Assembly (NCBI RefSeq): GCF_003663945.1
Contig: NZ_RCCH01000001.1
Span: 248,001 to 312,000 of the forward strand
Origin: Lacinutrix venerupis
Lineage (GTDB): Bacteria; Bacteroidota; Bacteroidia; Flavobacteriales; Flavobacteriaceae
Length of the DNA stretch: 64,000 bases
Reading direction: 5' to 3'
Each line of letters opens with the position of its first letter. The first letter of the stretch is position 1. Made by a program: the position numbers and the translations under genes. The notes below the pieces were generated by a model that did no database searches, was not told where the DNA came from, and saw only the letters and a list, made by a program, of their open reading frames with translations. Positions 45,164 to 54,826 of this stretch are shown one piece after another.

Positions 45164-47994
45164 CGCCTTACATCTGTAAGAGCTTCTATAGTAGAATATG
45201 CAAAAAACTTAACCTCTTTATTAAGATGCTTTTTTAAAGGCATAACAATAGGTACATAGCTTTTATCATCTAAAACCTTAATAAGGTATAATACTTCTAA
45301 TTTTACACGTTTACCTCTACGCTTAATAAGCATTGATAAATATGCGTTTTCAGGAATTACATTTATTTTTAATATTGATGAAGCTAAATTTCCTTCATCA
45401 ATTATAGAATGTTCAATTAATGGAAAAACCCTAGATTTTAATTGAGAATTTAACATATTATCCAAAAACTCTAAAGCATTTAAACGCGCTTCTTTTACTT
45501 CACTAAATAATCCAGAATAAGTAACATCAATATCAGACTCATCATACACTAAACCTAATAACTTAAAAATACTTTTTAAGCTAGTTTCAAGTTGTTCTTC
45601 AAGAACGTCTATTAAACTCTGTCTAGCAATTAAAATCTCAATATCGTTGTCGTTTTTATTTTCTAAATCACTATTATTACTAATAGTATTTTGAATTGAT
45701 GCAATAACATCTATAGTGTTTTTATAATATTTACTTTCCCTAATTATTTCACGCTTAAATATTCGTTTATTAAAATATAATTCTGGATTTTTAGCTCGCA
45801 TTTTTGAAAGTGCTTTTGCAGATTCAAATCTAATAACTACATCATTACTTTTTAATAATCTTAATAGTACTTTTATTGCGCTTTGCGAGTTAAATTCACT
45901 AACAACTTTAGGTAGGTGTTCTTTTATGTTATCTTTTAAATCTTCAGATTTGTCAAGAATTAAAATAGTTTTAGTAATACCAGACCCATATTTTTTTAAA
46001 GCTTTTACAGTTGTTTTTCTGTAAGTTTTAATTGTTATTAATTCTAATAATTCATCTATAAAACGTTGGTCTGCAGTTATACCAGCAGCTTTAATAGCGT
46101 GCTTTACAATAAAAGAGTCTTTGTTATTTAAGTGTACAGTTATAAAAGGATAAAATTTTAAAATACCCGAATAAGCAATTGTGGTTAAAAGGTTTGCAAC
46201 AGCTTCTTTTCGGCTAAATCCTTCTGGTGTATTTAGATTTCTAACACGATCTGCAATTCTAGAATGTAAATTATATTTTACTGCAAGTTTGTTGTTATTC
46301 TTAGCTTCTTTTGCCAAACATAGCAATGCAGCATTAGAAATAAAATCTGTTTCATGATTTAAATATTTATCAAAAAATTGATTAGCGTTTATATATGAAT
46401 GATGCAATAAATAATCTAAAGCAGTGTAAACTAAATCGTCATTTTGCGCTATAATAAGGGCTTCTACCTTACTTACTGCTGTACCTTTATCATATTGAAA
46501 CAATTGGTTTATTGCTTCGGTTTTAACCGCTTTAGAAGGATGGTCTAACAAAGCAATAATGCTGTTTTTTAAAGGAATTAATTTATAAGAAGTTAGTTGG
46601 TTTAATAAACTTAAAATTTCTGGTTCTGTGCCAGAACTTAATATTCGTCTAGCTGCAATAAGTGTTGTTTCGTATTTTCTTTTTTGCTTTAAGTTTTTAT
46701 CTGGAACTAATGTTTTTTGAATATTTGTTCTAAAAGAATTAAAATAAGCTTCACGGAGTCTGTAAATTAAAACAATCCAAATAAATACAAACAGTAGAAT
46801 AATTACTGTTATGTAGGATGTGCTTAAATCTAATTTCTTAATTAAAAAAATTAAAAGAAATCCAGCAATACCTGTTGCAACACTATCCACAGCAACATCT
46901 ATAAATGATTTAGCTTGATTTTTAATGTTTAAAGGAATTGGCATTATAGATAGTTCTACCGCTGCTTTATTTAAAGATTGTTTAAAACTTCCATCAATTC
47001 CCTTTATTATAACTAACACCCAAAGCACTGGAAAAGTTAAAAATAATAAGCTTGATAAAGCAATGCCTAAAGGAAGAATTAACAATGTAGATGAAACGCC
47101 TAAACGACTTAACAATCTGTTAGTTACAAATAATTGTAAAATTAAAGCTAGCACATTAAATGTTGAGAACCAAAACCCAAAAAAAGATGCTAATTCATCG
47201 GAATCTGAAATGGCTTTATTTGCAAAATCGCTAAATTGAAAATCTACCAATTTGGCTACAATAACACTAATTCCAGTTATTAAAGCTAAATAAGTTAAAT
47301 GTTTGGACTTTAAAATGAGTTTTAAAGATGAAACTTGTGTGTTAGATTCGTTATGCTTACGTTGTTTTCTAACATACGTAGTCATTTTTTGTATTCTTAA
47401 TTTCCATATTTTTTGAATAATTGGAATACAACATAAAATAAAAAATGCAGCTACAAGAATGGCATATTTGTTACCATAAGAAGATACAATTAAACTGGTT
47501 AAATAACCTCCAAAAACACCTCCTGCTATAGCTCCTGCTCCAATAAAACCAAATAAACGTTTAGCTTCTCTGGCATTAAAAACCATATTGGCCAAAATCC
47601 AGAATTGTGATGTGGCAATTACTGCAAAAAGAGAAATACTTAAATAATAAAAGTATAGAATCCAATTATGTAAAATTTCAAAATGTAAAACTATACTTAA
47701 AACTATAAATGCTAAGCTAAAAATAATTAGAGATGCAATTGTAATTTTTAAAAGTGAAAACTCACGTATAGCTTTACTGTAAAATATAGTAGTAACAACT
47801 GCTACTAAGGCAACTAATAAATAACCATAAGGTAAACTATCTGCTCCCAATTTATTAACAAACAATGCATTAACTGTAGGTTTTACAATTAACAATACAG
47901 TTATAATTAAAAAGATATATAACTGCATTAAAAAAGAGATGTATATTTCGCCATCTCTTAGTCCAAATGTTTTATTAATTATTGTTTTTAGCAA
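45160..47994 (-). CDS. NTT-type (ADP/ATP translocase) nucleotide transporter fused to HEAT repeats
   Basis: 944 residues. Residues 1-420 hold about twelve transmembrane helices. 'LRDGEIYISFLMQLYIFLI' and 'LIVKPTVNALFVNKLGADSLPYG' fit the start of the Npt1/NTT family, and 'LFGFIGAGAIAGGVFGG' lies near 150. Residues about 440-944 are soluble helical HEAT-type repeats ('LLDHPSKAVKTEAINQL', 'LLKSNDVVIRFESAKALSK'). Classic NTT proteins swap ATP and ADP in intracellular parasites; HEAT-fused members occur in free-living bacteria, and their substrate is not known to me. The gene is 21 bp downstream of the short serine hydrolase gene on the same strand. The carrier may move nucleotides across the inner membrane, with the HEAT part docking a partner. 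Confidence 0.8.
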   Translation of the reverse strand: MLKTIINKTFGLRDGEIYISFLMQLYIFLIITVLLIVKPTVNALFVNKLGADSLPYGYLLVALVAVVTTIFYSKAIREFSLLKITIASLIIFSLAFIVLSIVLHFEILHNWILYFYYLSISLFAVIATSQFWILANMVFNAREAKRLFGFIGAGAIAGGVFGGYLTSLIVSSYGNKYAILVAAFFILCCIPIIQKIWKLRIQKMTTYVRKQRKHNESNTQVSSLKLILKSKHLTYLALITGISVIVAKLVDFQFSDFANKAISDSDELASFFGFWFSTFNVLALILQLFVTNRLLSRLGVSSTLLILPLGIALSSLLFLTFPVLWVLVIIKGIDGSFKQSLNKAAVELSIMPIPLNIKNQAKSFIDVAVDSVATGIAGFLLIFLIKKLDLSTSYITVIILLFVFIWIVLIYRLREAYFNSFRTNIQKTLVPDKNLKQKRKYETTLIAARRILSSGTEPEILSLLNQLTSYKLIPLKNSIIALLDHPSKAVKTEAINQLFQYDKGTAVSKVEALIIAQNDDLVYTALDYLLHHSYINANQFFDKYLNHETDFISNAALLCLAKEAKNNNKLAVKYNLHSRIADRVRNLNTPEGFSRKEAVANLLTTIAYSGILKFYPFITVHLNNKDSFIVKHAIKAAGITADQRFIDELLELITIKTYRKTTVKALKKYGSGITKTILILDKSEDLKDNIKEHLPKVVSEFNSQSAIKVLLRLLKSNDVVIRFESAKALSKMRAKNPELYFNKRIFKREIIRESKYYKNTIDVIASIQNTISNNSDLENKNDNDIEILIARQSLIDVLEEQLETSLKSIFKLLGLVYDESDIDVTYSGLFSEVKEARLNALEFLDNMLNSQLKSRVFPLIEHSIIDEGNLASSILKINVIPENAYLSMLIKRRGKRVKLEVLYLIKVLDDKSYVPIVMPLKKHLNKEVKFFAYSTIEALTDVRR

Positions 47995-48015
47995 GGATAA
48001 TTAAACTTAAAGGTT

Positions 48016-48930
48016 TTATTTTAATGCTAAATAACGTGATTTTTTTAATACTTTTTCTATAGGAACCACTAAGTTTCTAATAATTTGTTCTCCATAGTCA
48101 TTATCTATAAGTGCCACAATAATGTATTTTCGTTTAGGTCCCCAAACAAGTGCAGAGTCTGCATGATAATTTTTCCAAGAACCAGACTTTCTATACACGG
48201 TTGCTTGCGGTGCAATTTTATCTAACGTATTAACAAACTTATGGTGTAATGCAGGATCTTTCATAATATCTAACATTTCTTTAGAACGTTCTGTATTAAT
48301 TAAGTTTCCCATTGCTAATTGGTAGTAAAAGCTACACACTTGTCTTGTTGTAGCGGCGTGGCTTAAACCTTTCATTGGTTCTGGATAACGTCTTCCTCCT
48401 GAAGCATACCTTTTTCCAACCCAAAGTCCTCCTCCTTCTTTCTCATCATATAGATTTGTATTTGGAGCTCTTAAAACTGCTTCAATTTTCTCGTAACCTA
48501 CACGATCAATCATTCTTGTTGATGCTTGATTGTTAGACTTACTAATCATTAAACGCATGTCTTTTCTTACTTCTTCAGTGTCTTTTAGCTCTCCTTTATC
48601 TATAGCATCCATTGCAGCTAAAAGAATAGCTATTTTAGGTAAACTAGCAGCATACATCATGTGGTCGTCGTTTAAACCAGCGTATTTTATGTTGCTTTGG
48701 TCGGATAAGTCTACAATACCAATTGACATTTTTTTATTTTCAATTAGCTTTTTCCATTTACCATTTAAATTAATTTCTGTTTTTAATAACTTTTGAAGTT
48801 CGTTATCTTGTAGATTTGAAATTGGATATATCTGGTCATCAGCATTTAAAGGCAAATCGTTTTGTGAAAACGCTAAAAAACCAAATAACATTAATAATAT
48901 TACAATTGTGTTTTTAAATATGTGTTTCAT
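48016..48930 (-). CDS. Exported class-A-beta-lactamase-like serine hydrolase (short form)
   Basis: 304 residues. Signal peptide 'MKHIFKNTIVILLMLFGFLAFSQ'. All three active-site motifs are visible: S96-L-P-K99, S132-N-N134 (SDN position) and K248-S-G250 (KTG position). No clear Glu166-like omega-loop motif stands out, so PBP-like or carboxypeptidase-like action is as likely as beta-lactamase action. It heads a two-gene unit with the NTT/HEAT transporter. It shares motif variants (SNN, KSG) with the long form at 43859 across the convergent boundary, which suggests the four genes form one functional locus. Confidence 0.83.
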   Translation of the reverse strand: MKHIFKNTIVILLMLFGFLAFSQNDLPLNADDQIYPISNLQDNELQKLLKTEINLNGKWKKLIENKKMSIGIVDLSDQSNIKYAGLNDDHMMYAASLPKIAILLAAMDAIDKGELKDTEEVRKDMRLMISKSNNQASTRMIDRVGYEKIEAVLRAPNTNLYDEKEGGGLWVGKRYASGGRRYPEPMKGLSHAATTRQVCSFYYQLAMGNLINTERSKEMLDIMKDPALHHKFVNTLDKIAPQATVYRKSGSWKNYHADSALVWGPKRKYIIVALIDNDYGEQIIRNLVVPIEKVLKKSRYLALK

Positions 48931-49054
48931 TTATTGTTTTAAAAATTAAGTGATATATATAATCTAGATAATAAACGTCAAAGGTCATAAATTATTTTCA
49001 TAATTTGTTGTTAATTTTATTTAAATAACGTTTTGAAAATCAAATATATACGTT

Positions 49055-51886
49055 TTATAGTTTATTACCATAAATATCTAATTCAATTATAGTCTTCCCA
49101 AGTTTTTTTACCTCTTCAAACTGTGTTTTTTTATCGCCTACTACTACATAAATCATATCCTCTTCGTTAAGATATTTATTAATTATGTTTTTGTAGTCTT
49201 CTAATGTCATGTTAATTAACTCCTCTTGATCTTCTTCTGTAAATGTTTTAGATAAATTATATTTACTAATATTTCTAAGCATTCCTAATTGTGCTCCAAG
49301 ACTCTCATAAGCTCTAGTGTTTCCTTTTAAAATTTTATTTTTAGTAAGTTCTACTTCTGTGTTTGTAAAATCGTTAGCATAATTACTAATCATATTTTTT
49401 ATAATTTCTAAAGATTTTAATGTTGCATTTGCTCGAACACTAGTTCTTACTGTAAAGGGAGATATTTCTTTATTAGATGAAATTCCCGAATATGCTCCAT
49501 AAGTATAACCTTTTTCTATTCTTAATGTTTGAAATAATTTACCACTTGATCCTCCACCAAGAATTTCGTTTGCAAAATTTAAATTATTAAACTCTTCGTT
49601 TTCTTTAGATAATGCTAATTTTCCTATTTGAAAAACTGATTGCTTAGCACCTGGAAAATCTATAAAATATAGTTTGTTTTTTGAGACTGTATTGGTTATT
49701 TGAAAATCTGGTATGTTAACAGCTTTTACATTCCATTCGTTTAGTGTACTTAATGTGCTTTTTACTTCATTATTATTTAAAGCTCCTGCAATATGAAATG
49801 ATGCGTTTTCTGGTGATAAATTTTTGAAATAATTTTTTAAATCTTGAATACTAATATTGCTTATGGATTCTTGCGTTCCAGAACTTGGTATTGACAAGAT
49901 ATGGTTATCGCCATAAATTAACTTATTATAAGCCATTGAAGCAATACTATTTGGGTTAGACTCTCTATCTTTTAAACTTGTTTCTAAAGCCGATTTAAGT
50001 CTATTAAATTCATCTACATCCCAACGTGGTTGTAAAATTATTTCTTTTACTAGTGCTATAGTTTTATCGAAGTTTTTAGCTAAGCAGGTACCTGTTATAT
50101 GAAAATCTTCGTTAGATGAATATGTATTTATACTTGCTCCTAATAAACCAATAGCTTCTTCTAAATCTGCTGGTGTTTTATTTGCGGTACCTTCCATCAT
50201 TAAATCACTAAGCAAATTAGCTACTCCAGATTTATTTTCTGGATCTAATAAATGTCCTCCAGGAATAGTAATATCGAATTGCACTAAAGGTACTTCGTTA
50301 TTTTCTATACCATAAATAGCCATTCCATTTTCTAAGGTATCTGTCCACACTTTAGGCGATTTAAATAATGGTAGTTCTCCAAATTCTGGCTCACTTCTAT
50401 CGTGCTTAGTTTTAGTTTTTTCGTAAACAGCTTCTGCTCCTTGGCTTACTTCTTCATTAGCAACATCTTGTTTTACTTCTTCAATCCACACACTTGCTTG
50501 TTTAGATTCTGCCACTGCTAAATCTAAATTGCCTTTTGGCACCACACTAGTCATTACATAATGTTTATTCTTTATGTATTTATTGTAAACTCGCATAACA
50601 TCTTCGGCAGTTACTGCGTTTGTTAATTTTGCTGTTTCTGTTATATAACTTGGGTCTCCATTAAACTCGTTATCTTGTACTAATTGAAAAGCTTTATTTA
50701 AAACGGTACTAATTCCTCTATATAAATTAGTTTCTAACTCTGCTTTAATTCTATTTAAGTCTTTTTCATTTACGCCATTGTTTTCAAAACGTTCTAATCC
50801 TTCATTAATAGCGGTTTTAACATTATCTAAATCTACAAAAGCATTTGCACGCACTCTAAAAACAAACTCTCCTGCTAATTCACTACTGCTTTGATACGTA
50901 CTAACTCTTGGTGCTAATTTTTGTTCTTCTACTATAGTTTGATATAATGGTGATTTTTTACTTCCGCTTAATAACTGACCTAAAATTTCTAAAGCATATT
51001 TATCTTTATTGTATTCTTCAACAGTAGGAAATGTCATGCGTAATTCTGGTAATTTTGCAAAACTATCCTCAAAGTATAAGGATTTTGTTTTGTCTAGCGT
51101 TACAGGCATTGGTGGTAAGCTTTCTACATTAGGTCCGCTAGGTATTTCGCCAAACCATTTCTCTACCAGCTTTTTAGTTTCGTCTATATTAATATCACCA
51201 GCGATTACTAACGATGCATTACTTGCACCATAATATTTTTTATAAAATTCTTTTACGTCGTCTATTGTTGCTGCTTGTAAATCTGGTAATGCTCCAATTA
51301 CAGTCCAATTATATGGATGTGTTTCTGGATAAAGATTTTTACGTTTAATTTCATCTGTATAACCATAAGCTGCATTATCTACTCGTTGACGTTTTTCGTT
51401 TTTAACCACTTGTTTTTCTCGTTCTAAAGCTTCTTTTGTTACGGTATTAATCATGTAACCAAAACGGTCTGAGTCTATCCATAAAATTTTTTCGAAAGCA
51501 TCTTTTGGTACTACTTCATAATATACTGTATAATCGTTTGATGTCCCTCCGTTTCTGCTTCCTCCCCACTCTGGTATCATTTTTCTATTGGCTCCAACTG
51601 GAACGTTTTCACTATCATTAAAACTCATATGCTCAAAAAAATGTGCAAAACCAGTACGTCCTGGTTTTTCTCTGTTTGAGCCTACATGCATTAATGTTGC
51701 AACTGCTACTATAGGATCGCTATGATCTTCGTGTAAAATAACTTCTAATCCATTATCTAAAGTAAATTTTTCATATTCTATTTTAAATTCTTTCTCACTA
51801 ACATTAAGCTCTTTAGAATTATTATTTGAGCAATTAAAGCACACGATAGATAAACTGAATAAAGTACAAAGTTTTAATAATTTCAT
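49055..51886 (-). CDS. M16 family zinc metallopeptidase (insulinase/pitrilysin type), lipoprotein
   Basis: 943 residues. A signal with lipobox ends at Cys19 ('SIVCFNCSNNNSKE'). The active N-terminal M16 unit carries the inverted zinc motif H82-F-F-E85-H86 and a distal Glu in 'ALEREKQVVKNEKRQ'. A second, inactive-looking M16 unit begins near residue 500 ('TLENGMAIYGIENNEVPLVQ'), followed by 'KDRESNPNSIASM' and a 'GGGSSGKLFQTLRIEKGYTYG' block (partly quoted) that forms the R/Y substrate site. This single-chain double M16 is typical of Bacteroidota. The protein probably degrades peptides in the envelope. It is a single-gene unit. Confidence 0.92.
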   Translation of the reverse strand: MKLLKLCTLFSLSIVCFNCSNNNSKELNVSEKEFKIEYEKFTLDNGLEVILHEDHSDPIVAVATLMHVGSNREKPGRTGFAHFFEHMSFNDSENVPVGANRKMIPEWGGSRNGGTSNDYTVYYEVVPKDAFEKILWIDSDRFGYMINTVTKEALEREKQVVKNEKRQRVDNAAYGYTDEIKRKNLYPETHPYNWTVIGALPDLQAATIDDVKEFYKKYYGASNASLVIAGDINIDETKKLVEKWFGEIPSGPNVESLPPMPVTLDKTKSLYFEDSFAKLPELRMTFPTVEEYNKDKYALEILGQLLSGSKKSPLYQTIVEEQKLAPRVSTYQSSSELAGEFVFRVRANAFVDLDNVKTAINEGLERFENNGVNEKDLNRIKAELETNLYRGISTVLNKAFQLVQDNEFNGDPSYITETAKLTNAVTAEDVMRVYNKYIKNKHYVMTSVVPKGNLDLAVAESKQASVWIEEVKQDVANEEVSQGAEAVYEKTKTKHDRSEPEFGELPLFKSPKVWTDTLENGMAIYGIENNEVPLVQFDITIPGGHLLDPENKSGVANLLSDLMMEGTANKTPADLEEAIGLLGASINTYSSNEDFHITGTCLAKNFDKTIALVKEIILQPRWDVDEFNRLKSALETSLKDRESNPNSIASMAYNKLIYGDNHILSIPSSGTQESISNISIQDLKNYFKNLSPENASFHIAGALNNNEVKSTLSTLNEWNVKAVNIPDFQITNTVSKNKLYFIDFPGAKQSVFQIGKLALSKENEEFNNLNFANEILGGGSSGKLFQTLRIEKGYTYGAYSGISSNKEISPFTVRTSVRANATLKSLEIIKNMISNYANDFTNTEVELTKNKILKGNTRAYESLGAQLGMLRNISKYNLSKTFTEEDQEELINMTLEDYKNIINKYLNEEDMIYVVVGDKKTQFEEVKKLGKTIIELDIYGNKL

Positions 51887-51958
51887 GGTTAAAATTTTAT
51901 GTTTTTGTTAAAGATAAATATTAAATATAAAAATGGCTATTTCAAAATCCACTTTTAT

Positions 51959-51966
51959 TAACTTTG
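51959..51966 (+). promoter_or_regulatory. Bacteroidota-type -7 box (TAACTTTG)
   Basis: The octamer fits TAnnTTTG and lies 22 bp before the DUF3817 ATG, the expected spacing for a short leader. No -33 box is obvious. Confidence 0.45.
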
Positions 51967-51988
51967 CTTTTTTTATAATTAAAATGTT

Positions 51989-52270
51989 ATGCTAAAAACC
52001 TTTAGAATTGTTGCCTTTTTGGAAGGTGTTTCGTATTTATTATTAATGGTTGCTGCAATATATAAACGATTACCTGATGGTAGTGATGAATATGTTAAGT
52101 TACTTGGTATGCCTCATGGTTTATTATTTGTAGCTTACATTGCTATAGCTATATTTTTGCGCACAACTTACAAGTGGAATTCAAAAACCTTTATATTAAT
52201 TTTATTGGGTTCTCTTATTCCTTTTGGAACTTTTTATGTTGATAAAAAATATTTAAAGCCGTTGGCTTAA
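51989..52270 (+). CDS. DUF3817 small integral membrane protein
   Basis: 93 residues with three hydrophobic segments (about 8-24, 45-62, 70-85). 'FRIVAFLEGVSYLLLM' at the start, 'GMPHGLLFVAYIA' in the middle and 'GSLIPFGTFYVDKKYLK' at the end are the DUF3817 signature. The function is unknown; it is an inner-membrane protein found widely as a small stand-alone gene. The TlpA-like gene follows after 40 bp on the same strand, with a palindrome between them. Confidence 0.88.
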   Translation: MLKTFRIVAFLEGVSYLLLMVAAIYKRLPDGSDEYVKLLGMPHGLLFVAYIAIAIFLRTTYKWNSKTFILILLGSLIPFGTFYVDKKYLKPLA

Positions 52271-52288
52271 TCGAAAAATGTTGTAATA

Positions 52289-52307
52289 TTCAGTAATTAA
52301 TACTGAA
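52289..52307. promoter_or_regulatory. 19-bp palindrome just before the TlpA-like gene
   Basis: TTCAGTA-ATTAA-TACTGAA is a perfect 7-bp inverted repeat ending 3 bp before the ATG. It could be an operator or an initiation-blocking hairpin; there is no T run long enough to call a terminator. Confidence 0.4.
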
Positions 52308-52310
52308 TTT

Positions 52311-53540
52311 ATGTCTAGTTTCCCTCGCTTTTTACTAATTGCTTGCTGTTTATTTTTATTTAATTGCGAGTCTTTTTCTGCTAAAGAACCAACAAATACA
52401 GCTAAAGAAGAAGACACATTATCTAACACTGTTGTTAAAGTTAATACTAGGCTTGATAATGAGTTTTTAATTAATGGAGTATCTTTCTTAGATAATGATA
52501 CTTACGTTTATTTATTTAAAGCTGAAGATGATACTTTTGATTTAATAGATTCTACTAAAGTTATTAACACTAATTTTAAATTTAAAGGATCTGCAGAAAC
52601 ACCATCTATATATAAAATCTCTAACGTTAAGAATAAAAATAAAGGATTTTCTTTTTTAGTTGATGCATCCGATATTTATGTTTTTCTAAATAAGCGCGTA
52701 GATTTTTCAACGGTATATTCAGCATCTAAAATTCAAAAAGAATATTTAGATTACATTTCGCAAATGACCGACTTTAAAGACAAAGGTATTGCTTTGTACT
52801 ATGGTATGAAAGGCGATTTTTCTTCACAAAACTTAAAAACACTAAGGCAAGGAAGACTAGAGTTATTTAGTGAGCAAAATGAATATGTAAAGTCGTTTAT
52901 TAAAAATCATTCCGATTCTTATTTTTCTGCTATGTTAATAAACGATAATTTAGAAACATATAATTCTAAAACATTAAGAGCTTTATATAATGGATTATCT
53001 CAAGAATTACGTGATATAGAGTTTGCAAAGCGTATTGACTCTTTAATTGTTATTAAAGAAAGTAATATTGAAAAACGCTTACCTGTTGTTGTTGCTAAAA
53101 AAGTTGAGCAGTCTTTTAAAAATGAATACAGGCCAAAGGCCTATAAAATTGACGGTTTAAATCCTTATGGGCAAGCGCTTTCTTTAAATTCTATACCAAA
53201 AGGAAAAGTTATTTTAGTAGATTTTTGGGCAAGCTGGTGTGCGCCTTGTCGAGCAACAAACCCAACGCTAGTATCTTTATATAATAAATATAAAAACCAA
53301 GGATTTGAGATTTTAAGCGTAAGTGAAGACAAAGGCGAAGCAGAGTGGCTTAATGCTATTGCACTAGATGGTTTAACTTGGGACTACCATATTATTGATA
53401 AAAATAAAAGAATAGCATTTAGATATGGTGTAGAATCTATTCCATTTAAATTATTAATTGATAAAAATGGTAATATTGCCAGCGAAAAAATTTCTGGTAG
53501 CGCTTTAGAAAACCGTATAAAAGAGCTGCTAAAAGAATAG
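52311..53540 (+). CDS. TlpA-family thioredoxin-like lipoprotein (DUF4369-type N-terminus)
   Basis: 409 residues. The signal ends in a lipobox ('LIACCLFLFNCESFS'). An N-terminal DUF4369-like beta domain (about 45-130) reads 'YVYLFKAEDDTFDLIDSTKV' in part. A helical linker leads to a C-terminal thioredoxin domain (about 270-409) with the redox site C310-A-P-C313 in 'FWASWCAPCRATNP' and the cis-Pro segment 'VESIPFKLLID'. Such proteins act as periplasmic thiol-disulfide reductases on the outer face of the membrane. It is convergent with the thioesterase gene, whose stop codon directly follows. Confidence 0.9.
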   Translation: MSSFPRFLLIACCLFLFNCESFSAKEPTNTAKEEDTLSNTVVKVNTRLDNEFLINGVSFLDNDTYVYLFKAEDDTFDLIDSTKVINTNFKFKGSAETPSIYKISNVKNKNKGFSFLVDASDIYVFLNKRVDFSTVYSASKIQKEYLDYISQMTDFKDKGIALYYGMKGDFSSQNLKTLRQGRLELFSEQNEYVKSFIKNHSDSYFSAMLINDNLETYNSKTLRALYNGLSQELRDIEFAKRIDSLIVIKESNIEKRLPVVVAKKVEQSFKNEYRPKAYKIDGLNPYGQALSLNSIPKGKVILVDFWASWCAPCRATNPTLVSLYNKYKNQGFEILSVSEDKGEAEWLNAIALDGLTWDYHIIDKNKRIAFRYGVESIPFKLLIDKNGNIASEKISGSALENRIKELLKE

Positions 53541-53933
53541 TTATTTATCTTTTAGCCTATCTTTTACAAACTCAACTTTTGTTTTTCCGTGTGGTTTAGG
53601 TTTACCATCCTCATCAAGGTTAACCATAATAATATCTTCTACGGTTATAATGGTTTCTCTAGTCATCATATTTCTAACTTCACATTTTAGAGTAATTGAG
53701 CTTTTACCAAATTTTTTAACCTCCATACCAATTTCAACAATATCGCCCTCTACAGCTTTACTATTAAAATTAATTTCACTCATGTATTTAGTAACAATTT
53801 TAGAGTTATTTAACTGTACAACGGTATATAACGCTGCTTCTTCATCTATCCAAGCTAATAATCTTCCGCCAAAAAGTGTTCCATTAGGATTTAAATCTTC
53901 GGGTTTCACCCATTTTCTTGTATGAAATCTCAT
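53541..53933 (-). CDS. Acyl-CoA thioesterase, hotdog fold (YciA-like)
   Basis: 130 residues. The hotdog helix motif 'NPNGTLFGGRLLAWIDEEAA' carries the catalytic Asp expected in the YciA/BACH group, followed by strands 'SEINFNSKAVEGDIVEIGM' and 'EDIIMVNLDEDGKP'. The family hydrolyses a broad set of acyl-CoAs in the cytosol. The gene lies 2 bp downstream of the DUF72 gene, so the two are co-transcribed. Confidence 0.9.
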   Translation of the reverse strand: MRFHTRKWVKPEDLNPNGTLFGGRLLAWIDEEAALYTVVQLNNSKIVTKYMSEINFNSKAVEGDIVEIGMEVKKFGKSSITLKCEVRNMMTRETIITVEDIIMVNLDEDGKPKPHGKTKVEFVKDRLKDK

Positions 53934-53935
53934 AT

Positions 53936-54826
53936 TTAAAATAAATTTTGTTGTGGTTCATTATCTTGATTTGGAATTTTTAAATTGTATCCCAATTCAT
54001 TATTTAATTTTTTAATAAAATAGGCTGCCAGTAAAGGCGATTCTTTTTCTAAATTTTGATGTATAAAAAAATCTATCTCTTTAATGCCTTGTGCTGTCCA
54101 TTGTTTTATACGTTCTATCCACTCGTCTAAACGAGTGTAATCGCTTTGGTGATTTGCTCCAACGTATCTTACAAATGCTGTGCTGTTTGTTAAACGCATA
54201 TGCATAATATCTCTTCGTCCTGCAGAATCTACTATTATATTAGAAATATTGTTTGTTTCTAACAGTTTATATAATTCTTCGGAAACCTCTGTATTATACC
54301 AATCTGTATGCCTAAACTCTATTGCTAACGGAATTTCTTTTGGCCAACTCTCTACAAAATCTATAACACGATTAAAATCTTTAGGCGCAAAATTATTATG
54401 CATTTGCAAAAAAACTGTTCCTAATTTTTCTTGTAAATTTGAGGCATTATATAAGTAGTTTTCTACAATAGCGTTAGTGTCTTGTAATCTTTTCCAATGA
54501 GAAATCTCTTGATTTAATTTTGGAAAAAACTTAAAATTTGAAGGTGTTTTTTGGTACCATTTAGCAAATTGTTCTGCAGGAAATATGCGGTAAAACGTTG
54601 CATTTAACTCGATAGCATTAAATTGTGTAGAATAGTAAGCTAATTCATCTTTTGTTCCTCTAGGATAAAATCCTTTAAGATCTGCTCTATTCCATTTTGC
54701 ACAACCAACATATATTTCTGCTATGTTATCGTCTTTAACCAAATTTAAAACACGTTTAGTGTCTTTATGGTCTTTGGGTAAAGTAAAGTCTATTAATTCT
54801 GGATTATCAACGCTTCCAAATTTCAT
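53936..54826 (-). CDS. DUF72 domain-containing protein
   Basis: 296 residues. Family marks are 'EIYVGCAKWNRADLKGFYP' at the start, 'YSTQFNAIELNATFYR', 'LGTVFLQMHNNFAPKDF', 'LAIEFRHTDWYN' and the tail 'DFFIHQNLEKESPLLA'. The fold is a TIM barrel resembling sugar-phosphate isomerases and AP endonuclease IV, but no activity has been established that I know of. It precedes and nearly touches the thioesterase gene. Typical DUF72 proteins are about 240-300 residues, so this is full length. Confidence 0.9.
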   Translation of the reverse strand: MKFGSVDNPELIDFTLPKDHKDTKRVLNLVKDDNIAEIYVGCAKWNRADLKGFYPRGTKDELAYYSTQFNAIELNATFYRIFPAEQFAKWYQKTPSNFKFFPKLNQEISHWKRLQDTNAIVENYLYNASNLQEKLGTVFLQMHNNFAPKDFNRVIDFVESWPKEIPLAIEFRHTDWYNTEVSEELYKLLETNNISNIIVDSAGRRDIMHMRLTNSTAFVRYVGANHQSDYTRLDEWIERIKQWTAQGIKEIDFFIHQNLEKESPLLAAYFIKKLNNELGYNLKIPNQDNEPQQNLF

